Notes under the pieces: generated by a model
Told to the model about the DNA's origin: nothing
The model's input: the letters and a program-made list of their open reading frames with translations, nothing else
Databases searched by the model: none
Source: QYOJ01 sp043810345
GTDB lineage: Bacteria; Bacteroidota; Bacteroidia; Bacteroidales; FEN-979
DNA length: 8,172 nt
Direction of reading: 5' to 3'
Assembly: GCA_043810345.1 (NCBI GenBank)
Contig: JBDROF010000118.1
Coordinates: 1-8,172, forward strand
Program-made: the position numbers and the translations under genes
Shown here: positions 1 to 4,318 of the stretch, piece by piece
How the letters are laid out: each line of letters begins with the position of its first letter
How positions within the stretch are numbered: the stretch's first letter is position 1

Positions 1-86
1 CCTTTCGGCGCTTCGGGCGCTTTTTTGCAGGAGGGGCAGAACAGGAGCAAGGCTGCAACCATTATGAATAAGGATTTTTGTTTCAT
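1..86 (-). CDS. Lipoprotein, N-terminal 28 codons only (gene runs off the left edge)
   Basis: Reading the minus strand from an ATG at 86-84 gives an uninterrupted frame to the window edge. The peptide begins MKQKSLFIMV, continues with the hydrophobic stretch AALLLF and then CPSCKKAPEAPK. This is a textbook type II signal peptide: positive n-region (K2, K4), hydrophobic core at residues 5-16, a cysteine at residue 20 preceded by Ser, and a lysine/proline-rich tether after it. The mature protein would therefore be lipid-anchored at Cys20 (Cys17 is a less likely alternative). The function of the body of the protein cannot be told from here. No Shine-Dalgarno is visible; the leader is A-rich, which is normal in Bacteroidota. 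It starts 22 nt after the remnant HEPN stop codon. The T-run at 21-26 is simply its two Lys codons. Confidence 0.72.
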   Translation of the reverse strand, partial: MKQKSLFIMVAALLLFCPSCKKAPEAPK

Positions 87-108
87 GGTTTTAATTCCGT
101 TTGAGATA

Positions 109-165
109 TCAATCATTCGCTTTAATCAACCACTGTCGTATGTATTCTGAATGTTCGCTGGTCAT
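109..165 (-). pseudogene. Remnant of a HEPN-domain (HepT-like) gene, N-terminal 18 residues
   Basis: An ATG at 165-163 opens the peptide MTSEHSEYIRQWLIKAND, then TGA at 111-109. The pattern W-L-x-K-A-x-x-D is how HEPN-domain proteins of nucleotidyltransferase/HEPN toxin-antitoxin pairs typically begin; intact family members are around 110-140 aa. The start overlaps the stop of the upstream nucleotidyltransferase remnant by ATGA, the usual arrangement of this pair. Only the first helix is left: the bases after the stop do not continue the domain, and the lipoprotein leader follows. The catalytic RX4-6H motif is absent, so no active toxin can be made. Similarity is judged by eye, from a short peptide. 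Confidence 0.5.
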
Positions 166-269
166 AAATATTTTCCTTCCTGAAGAGCAGTCCGTACAAT
201 ATGTCCCGGCAATTTCTTCTTCACCTCTGCTTCCTGATAGCTTTGGAGGTGGATATCAAAGGTTTTTGT
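162..269 (-). pseudogene. Remnant of a MNT-type nucleotidyltransferase (MntA-like antitoxin), C-terminal 35 residues
   Basis: An open minus-strand frame with no start codon, bounded upstream by TAG at 272-270, ends at TGA 164-162. It reads TKTFDIHLQSYQEAEVKKKL, then PGHIVRTALQEGKYL. The features D-I-H, then Pro-Gly, hydrophobics, and A-L-x-E-G-K-x-L match the C-terminal end of minimal nucleotidyltransferases that sit upstream of HEPN genes (typical ending: PG.....AL.EGK.LYE). The catalytic GSxAxG...DxD part is missing; in its place lies the CACAAAGG-type repeat. The gene therefore appears truncated at its 5' end, with the repeat at the breakpoint. The ATGA overlap with the following HEPN remnant supports the identification. 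This is inference from short sequence. Confidence 0.5.
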
Positions 270-287
270 CTATGTTTCAATTATTTT

Positions 288-341
288 CCTTTGTGCTCTT
301 TGTGATATCCTTTGTGTTCCTTTGTGGTTAAACTTTTAACC
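288..341. repeat. CCTTTGTG / CACAAAGG short interspersed repeat with adjoining inverted repeat
   Basis: Four copies of TTTGTG start at 290, 299, 311 and 321 (spacings 9, 12 and 10), three of them preceded by CC. On the minus strand this reads as CACAAAGG units beginning with TTAACCACAAAGG. The block runs into the inverted repeat GGTTAAA-CT-TTTAACC (326-341). From general knowledge, strings of this kind recur between genes in many Bacteroidota and other environmental genomes; no function is established. The inverted repeat is AT-rich and has no T-tract, so it is not a convincing terminator for the toxin gene that stops at 368. Confidence 0.6.
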
Positions 342-367
342 GCGAAGGTGCTGTAGGATTCAAAAGA

Positions 368-751
368 TTACCATAATATTTTCACTTCATATTTCGAGAA
401 TTCAGAATCAAGAGTAATTATCGGAAGATTCTCACTCTCAGCCTGTGCTATTAAAATCCTGTCGAAAGGATCCCGGTGTAAAAAAGGCAATGAAGCAACA
501 GTAAGCACATGCTGTTCCGTCAAAGGAAGAATATGGAATCCATTTTCTCTGATCAAAGAAAAAATGTGACGCAATCCCTTTTCGACCGATAACTTATTAA
601 GGCTTACCTTAATTGCCATCTCCCATAAACTGACAATGCTTACATGAACCTGATTATTTTCAGATATGATCATCTCACGGGCTTTTGGAGAAAGCTTTAC
701 ATCTCCATTCAGAAACCATAAAACCGTATGAGTGTCCAGAAGAATCTTCAT
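368..751 (-). CDS. vapC: VapC-like PIN-domain ribonuclease toxin
   Basis: A complete 127-aa PIN-domain protein of normal family length. The four acidic residues expected to bind the catalytic metal are visible: D6 in LLDTHT, E44 in SLWEMAIK, D97 in DPFDRILIAQA and D115 in TLDSEF. The opening LLDTHTVLWFL and the block HRDPFDRILIAQA are characteristic of the Sll0205-like PIN subgroup, cytoplasmic endoribonucleases that cleave RNA when not held by their antitoxin. Its ATG (751-749) overlaps the stop of the antitoxin gene (750-748), so the two are translationally coupled with the antitoxin first. All key residues are present, so it is presumably active. The RNA target cannot be read from sequence. 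Very sure of the fold, and sure of the toxin role from context. Confidence 0.93.
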   Translation of the reverse strand: MKILLDTHTVLWFLNGDVKLSPKAREMIISENNQVHVSIVSLWEMAIKVSLNKLSVEKGLRHIFSLIRENGFHILPLTEQHVLTVASLPFLHRDPFDRILIAQAESENLPIITLDSEFSKYEVKILW

Positions 752-954
752 GGCATATACTCTTTAAAATCGTCAAGTGGCGCGTTAAAATCGTCAGACA
801 TCCTGATTTGTCCGGCGGCGCAACCAAAAACCGGTCGCTTCGCTTTTTTTTTCTTCTTTTCCCTTGACAGTAAAAAATCAATAAAATCAGAAACCTCCTT
901 TTTAATGTCTTCAGGAAGCTCGATGATCTTCGTGTACAATTGCAGTTCAGTCAT
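748..954 (-). CDS. DUF2281-family antitoxin partner of the PIN toxin
   Basis: A 68-aa protein with an N-terminal segment ELQLYTKIIELPEDIKKEV followed by SDFIDFLLSREK, then a lysine run and FGCAAGQIRMSDDF, ending with APLDDFKEYM. The phrases LPxxxxxEVxDFIDFLL, FGxxxGxIxMSDDF and PLDDFKEYM are the hallmarks of DUF2281 proteins, which are commonly encoded directly upstream of PIN toxins. The acidic C-terminal half is expected to wrap around and inhibit the PIN active site; the N-terminal half resembles the small DNA-binding/dimerisation part, so autoregulation is likely but no operator is obvious. The start at 954 is the only sensible ATG. The lysine run (residues about 33-37) is encoded with nine consecutive A's, a possible slippage site upstream of the toxin-binding end. 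Confidence 0.88.
   Translation of the reverse strand: MTELQLYTKIIELPEDIKKEVSDFIDFLLSREKKKKKAKRPVFGCAAGQIRMSDDFNAPLDDFKEYMP
844..852. repeat. Nine-base homopolymer (A9 on the coding strand) inside the antitoxin gene
   Basis: T at 844-852 on the plus strand is A9 in the coding sense, spanning three AAA lysine codons. Gain or loss of one base would shift the frame before the acidic, toxin-binding C-terminal half of the antitoxin. Whether it varies in nature cannot be told from one sequence. Confidence 0.9.
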
Positions 955-1003
955 ATTTTATTTTTCCGTTAGAAAAAAATTGGTTATATCTTGCATGTTG
1001 AAT

Positions 1004-1056
1004 CAATCGTCAATCGTAAATTAAATCGTCATTCGTCAATCGTCCAATCGTAAATC
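1004..1056. repeat. Degenerate heptamer tandem repeat (CAATCGT)
   Basis: Six copies of CAATCGT or one-mismatch variants start at 1004, 1011, 1023 (AAATCGT), 1030 (CATTCGT), 1037 and 1045, separated by AAATT-type spacers. On the minus strand the unit reads ACGATTG with TTTACGATT variants. The block fills most of the gap between the barrel gene and the antitoxin gene and touches the barrel gene's stop codon (1055-1057). Similar degenerate ACGATTG/TTTACG strings are, to my recollection, common between genes of Bacteroidota; function unknown. Confidence 0.7.
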
Positions 1057-1891
1057 AAAATGCTGCCCCCACCCCTGCCGTAAAATTAAACGATTTAAAA
1101 TTCAGCGCCGTGCCTCCGGCGGAGAGTAAAAACCATTTGAAACGCAACATCAAACCCAAGTCGACCTCTACTCCTGAGGTGCAATATCCATCGTACCTGG
1201 CATTCGATGATCCTGTTTTCACATCACCCTCGTAACTATACTCATCCATGCCGAGGAGGTAATCTTCTTTTCCATAACCGGCTCCCAGATAGAGAAAGAA
1301 ATTCCGTGCGGGCTGATATGTGATACCGGCCAGAGCAGAAAAGGCTGAATAACCATTCTTTTCCGAAAAAACAAAATATCCTGCCTGATTAAACTCTACT
1401 ATCCCGTCTTTATATGAGTATTTTGCCGATTCCAATGCCTTCAGATTCCCCCGTACTTCACCATAAAATCCCACGATTCCAAGCATTCCGGCACGCAGAC
1501 CCATATAGGTGGTCGGATTCGCCACATACTGTATGAAAAAGGAGGATTTTGGCTTTTCTCCGGTGATTTCGGCCCGTATATCAAACACCAGGGTTTCCTC
1601 TACCATGGGCATCTCCCTGATTACATCCCAGGTGATGGTGTGGTTTCCCTTTCTGATATCTGATCCGATATCACCGGTAACCTCTTTCAGCGGTCCGTTA
1701 AAGGTGTTTCCTCCATCGCGGCTCACATACAGAGAAACCGTAAAGGTCTGGTAAAACTTCCCGGCCAGGGCATAATGCACCCTGATCATTCCCTCTTTGA
1801 CTTCCGAAGTGACATTACGCACCTCCTGGGCATGTAGCGCTGCCGGAGTGAGAAACAAACATAAAGTCAACACGATGAAAAGTCTCTTCAT
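1055..1891 (-). CDS. Secreted or outer-membrane beta-barrel-like protein co-transcribed with the caspase
   Basis: A 278-aa protein with a clear signal peptide (MKRLFIVLTLCLFL..., cleavage likely after LHAQ near residue 22). Residues about 45-95 form a small beta-sandwich-like segment with the phrases TVSLYVSRDGGNTF, GDIG and GNHTITWDV. This pattern (DGG..F..........G...ITWDV) is seen in many Bacteroidota surface proteins. From residue 117 to the end the sequence alternates aromatic/hydrophobic strands with short Gly/Asn-rich turns (TTYMGLRAGMLG, FFLYLGAGYG, VEVDLGLMLRF, FNFTAGVGAAF) and ends in Phe. That is what a small 8-strand outer-membrane barrel looks like. It begins 10 nt after the caspase stop codon, so the two are almost certainly one transcript. 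I do not recognise a named family. An outer-membrane location is inferred from strand pattern and the terminal Phe; a soluble barrel is the alternative. Confidence 0.78.
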   Translation of the reverse strand: MKRLFIVLTLCLFLTPAALHAQEVRNVTSEVKEGMIRVHYALAGKFYQTFTVSLYVSRDGGNTFNGPLKEVTGDIGSDIRKGNHTITWDVIREMPMVEETLVFDIRAEITGEKPKSSFFIQYVANPTTYMGLRAGMLGIVGFYGEVRGNLKALESAKYSYKDGIVEFNQAGYFVFSEKNGYSAFSALAGITYQPARNFFLYLGAGYGKEDYLLGMDEYSYEGDVKTGSSNARYDGYCTSGVEVDLGLMLRFKWFLLSAGGTALNFKSFNFTAGVGAAF

Positions 1892-1901
1892 AACAAATGT
1901 C

Positions 1902-3668
1902 TTAATATTCCGTGATTATCATGTTCTCATCTCCGTGAAACTGCGGTGTCTGGAGACCCCTGATCTTCACTGACGATTCCTTCACCCGTTCAATAACGTA
2001 CCGGCTCAACTCACCGGAGGTAATCTTTTTATCACCGTTTACATCAGCCTTTCCTTGCATTCCGGCGCAAAGGTAATAGGTAAAAAGACCTGTTTCGGAA
2101 GGGTCAAAAGCCAGAGAGGTCTGATCATAATCAGAAGAGGTAAATACCGTGAATCCGGGATTTGATTCCCACGGTTGTTCAACTGTCGGTTTAATAACCA
2201 CACCGCCTTTCATAGCCACCAGGTTTTCGGGTTTATAGGTATCGCTGCTTTTGGATACCCCGCTAAAGCAGGCATCAAGAAAGACGGTCACGCTGCGGGC
2301 GTCCAGTTTCTCCAGGTTTTTATAAAACTTGTTGAGATCGTATCCCTGCCGTTCAATCGCTTCAATCCGGCCATCTGAAGGTAACAGGAATACACTGGTC
2401 CCATCCTTTGAAGGAATACCATGACCGGAATAGAATACAAAAAGGTCTGTATTTCCTTTGCTGATTGCCTTTTGCAATTCGCCATAGGAAGGGTCGAAAA
2501 TATTATCAAAAAAGTACCCGGTTACATCCTTGCTTTTATAGATATACACCTTGTCGATGCCCAGCACGGTTTTGAAATAACTCTGGATCACTGTTGCATC
2601 GTTTTCGGCATAGGGAGCCTGCACAAAATGGTCGTATTTTTCCACCCCTATCACCACGGCTATGGCATTGGGGCGGTGCATTTTCGAAGGAGGCGTTTGC
2701 CTGATATCAATGACATTCCCCACATTTGCAGTCATCCGTTCTGAATTGATTTCAAAGCGGGCAAGCTGTTTCTCCAGTTTGTCGAATTCGGGTTTTACAT
2801 TCAGCACCACCACTTCGGGAGGTTTCTGATCGAGCATCACGGGAAGTTGGGTTTCGATCAGTTCTCCCCGGTGAACCTCGTTGGTCAGGGATAAAAAGAG
2901 AGGCAGATTTCCTGCAGCGGTGACCCGTTTATTCGGACTTACCGTGATCCAGAACTCCTTCACCTCGCCAATTCCCAGTTCACCCAGATCTCCGAAACCA
3001 TTCTGTATAAAGATATTCTGATCCCGGCATTTTATCCCGTACTTCGTGTTTCGGGATACATTCTGCCCCACATTCTGAATACTTATCTTGATTTTTACCT
3101 GCTCCCCTGCCTGGAGTTTGCCATCCTGTTTAATAGCCGCCGTACCTTCTCCAAGATCAACCACCTCAATACCGGAAAAGGCCAGTTGTGGTTCCCTGAA
3201 TTTCATGGTGGTGACATAAAGGTATGCTGGGTCCATATCATACCCGAAATATTCCCGGATGTTGATCTCCAGTTTATGTTCAGCTGACCGGATATTCATC
3301 CCGGCCTCCAGCGGAAGAGTCACCCTGATGGTTTGATCGGGCTGAAGGTAAGGGATTGTGGTTGCTTTGCCGATGATAAAATTGGGATCCGGGATGTTAT
3401 CCGTAACCGTAACAGCGAGATCCTGTGCTGATCCTTTTCCTTTATTCGAAATATTCAGGGTAATCCATGCTTTTTCATTGGCTTCAAGGATCCCGTTGTT
3501 GTTTTCGTCGTCGAAATTCAGATCGGCATACAGTATCGGCGGTAAGCCCCGTTTGTAATCGGGTTTGATATAAATCCGCGTGGGTTCGCTCTTTCCGGAT
3601 ACCACTTTTTGCGAAAAAACCGGTTGCATGATCATGAGCGGCACAAAACAAAACATGATCCGTTTCAT
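1902..3668 (-). CDS. Exported caspase-like peptidase (family C14) with two N-terminal Ig-like domains
   Basis: A 588-aa protein starting at ATG 3668-3666. The frame is open farther upstream, but only to a TTG lying inside the -7 promoter element, so that start is rejected. Residues 1-20 are a signal peptide ending VFSQ. Two Ig/CARDB-like beta-sandwich segments follow (about 47-155 and 164-280), each with an N-x-G turn between hydrophobic strands (ITLNISNKGKG, IKISIQNVGQN). The caspase-fold domain starts near residue 334 (NAIAVVIGVEKYD). It has the catalytic His416 in FVFYSGHG and Cys467 in VTVFLDACFSG. The acidic SSDYDQTS motif near 511-518 matches the S1-pocket region of meta/orthocaspases, suggesting cleavage after Arg or Lys. 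Two EF-hand-like loops are visible: D54-N56-N58-G59...E65, and D542-N544-D546...E553 in the C-terminal part. It lacks a type IX sorting domain, so it is probably periplasmic. Substrate unknown. Confidence 0.92.
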   Translation of the reverse strand: MKRIMFCFVPLMIMQPVFSQKVVSGKSEPTRIYIKPDYKRGLPPILYADLNFDDENNNGILEANEKAWITLNISNKGKGSAQDLAVTVTDNIPDPNFIIGKATTIPYLQPDQTIRVTLPLEAGMNIRSAEHKLEINIREYFGYDMDPAYLYVTTMKFREPQLAFSGIEVVDLGEGTAAIKQDGKLQAGEQVKIKISIQNVGQNVSRNTKYGIKCRDQNIFIQNGFGDLGELGIGEVKEFWITVSPNKRVTAAGNLPLFLSLTNEVHRGELIETQLPVMLDQKPPEVVVLNVKPEFDKLEKQLARFEINSERMTANVGNVIDIRQTPPSKMHRPNAIAVVIGVEKYDHFVQAPYAENDATVIQSYFKTVLGIDKVYIYKSKDVTGYFFDNIFDPSYGELQKAISKGNTDLFVFYSGHGIPSKDGTSVFLLPSDGRIEAIERQGYDLNKFYKNLEKLDARSVTVFLDACFSGVSKSSDTYKPENLVAMKGGVVIKPTVEQPWESNPGFTVFTSSDYDQTSLAFDPSETGLFTYYLCAGMQGKADVNGDKKITSGELSRYVIERVKESSVKIRGLQTPQFHGDENMIITEY

Positions 3669-3701
3669 AAGAATTTCTTCTATAGTTACATCATCCAAAG
3701 A

Positions 3702-3732
3702 CAAATATACATATCTAAAAGAACAGTTTCAA
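3702..3732 (-). promoter_or_regulatory. Bacteroidetes-type promoter of the caspase-barrel operon
   Basis: On the minus strand, TTG (3732-3730) is followed after 20 bases by TATATTTG (3709-3702). This is an exact match to the Bacteroidetes primary sigma consensus, TAnnTTTG at -7 with TTG or TTTG near -33. Transcription should start around 3695, leaving a leader of roughly 27 nt before the ATG at 3668. No Shine-Dalgarno is present; AGAAGAAA about 5-12 nt before the ATG is the only purine-rich stretch. It marks the caspase as the first gene of its own unit. Confidence 0.75.
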
Positions 3733-3806
3733 CTTTTTTATATGTTTTAATCTGGAAAAATATGACGATCTCTTCTCTGATTCCTAAGGAACAAAACACA
3801 GTGAAA

Positions 3807-4085
3807 TTATCCGAGAATCTGGTCATTCGATTCGATGAGCAGGGTTCCTGAGGCGGGGTATTCATAGGGGGGATTGTCAGGGTAATACGTGAATTCCGTC
3901 TCAACCATCAGTGTATAGGAAAAGGAGATCTCCGTTTTCCCTCCATCAAGGTTACGGGATTTTATATCATCTATCCGGAAGGAGACATAACTCATATGAC
4001 CACTACCTCCGCCCAGGTCTCCCAGCTTTTCGGTCTTCCTGATATAGTCTTCGACAATCCGGTTGATCTTTTCTTCAGAAAGCAT
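3807..4085 (-). CDS. Small protein of unknown function (92 aa), last gene of the WG operon
   Basis: I do not recognise the family. The N-terminal third is helical and charged (MLSEEKINRIVEDYIRKTEK), then comes a glycine turn (GDLGGGSGH), followed by beta strands (MSYVSFRIDDIKSR, KTEISFSYTLMVETEF) and a Tyr/Pro-rich tail (YYPDNPPYEYPASG). There is no signal peptide or membrane helix, so it is cytoplasmic or bound to the small membrane protein encoded just upstream. I chose the ATG at 4085, 4 nt after the preceding stop. A longer frame from ATG 4148 would overlap the upstream gene by 59 nt and add a Cys-rich stretch with no family look. The 4-nt gap is identical to that between the two genes before it, which supports this start. 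Confidence 0.62.
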   Translation of the reverse strand: MLSEEKINRIVEDYIRKTEKLGDLGGGSGHMSYVSFRIDDIKSRNLDGGKTEISFSYTLMVETEFTYYPDNPPYEYPASGTLLIESNDQILG

Positions 4086-4089
4086 CGGG

Positions 4090-4314
4090 TTATTTATAAT
4101 CGATTCCCGGAATCGGAAATTTTCTTTTTCGCACAATGTACAACACAAAGAAGAAGACCCCGGTTATTACCCCGATCCCCAGCATCATTAATGAAAACAG
4201 CCACTCTTCCGGATTGGTAAAAAGTATGAAAATGGAATAGGCACAAAGTGCGCCAGAACCCAGAAGCAGAATCACATTCGCCAGGAACAGAATTCTTCGG
4301 AAAATATAAGACAT
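4090..4314 (-). CDS. Small two-helix inner-membrane protein (74 aa), unknown function
   Basis: The protein has two strong hydrophobic helices: about residues 8-32 (LFLANVILLLGSGALCAYSIFIL) in two runs, and about 38-61 (WLFSLMMLGIGVI then TGVFFFVLYI). A short loop NPEE joins them, and basic residues lie at both ends (RR at 6-7, RKRK at 62-65). By the positive-inside rule both ends face the cytoplasm. It starts 4 nt after the WG-repeat gene's stop and ends 4 nt before the next start, so it is in the same operon. No named family is recognised. It could anchor the soluble 92-aa protein encoded after it, but this is only inferred from gene order. Confidence 0.68.
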   Translation of the reverse strand: MSYIFRRILFLANVILLLGSGALCAYSIFILFTNPEEWLFSLMMLGIGVITGVFFFVLYIVRKRKFPIPGIDYK

Positions 4315-4318
4315 CGCG

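Noticed and set aside
7..26. GCGC-TTCGG-GCGC stem followed by six T's, resembling an intrinsic terminator on the plus strand.
   Set aside because: The same bases are codons of the lipoprotein on the minus strand (the T's are its two Lys codons AAA AAA after Cys20), the stem is only four pairs, and no plus-strand gene is seen.
101..331. A 76-codon plus-strand open frame with hydrophobic, Phe-rich C-terminus.
   Set aside because: It is antisense to the nucleotidyltransferase/HEPN remnants, and its Phe/Val-rich end is just the TTTGTG repeat translated.
3669..3704. An upstream TTG start that would lengthen the caspase by 12 residues.
   Set aside because: The TTG is part of the -7 promoter element, so it would precede the transcription start; the internal ATG at 3668 begins a proper signal peptide.
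3781..3791. TTCCT-A-AGGAA palindrome after the 92-aa gene as a terminator.
   Set aside because: Only five weak pairs and no T-tract; too little to call.
4086..4148. An upstream ATG that would extend the 92-aa protein to 113 aa.
   Set aside because: It would overlap the membrane-protein gene by 59 nt; the ATG at 4085 gives the same 4-nt gap seen between the other genes of the operon.
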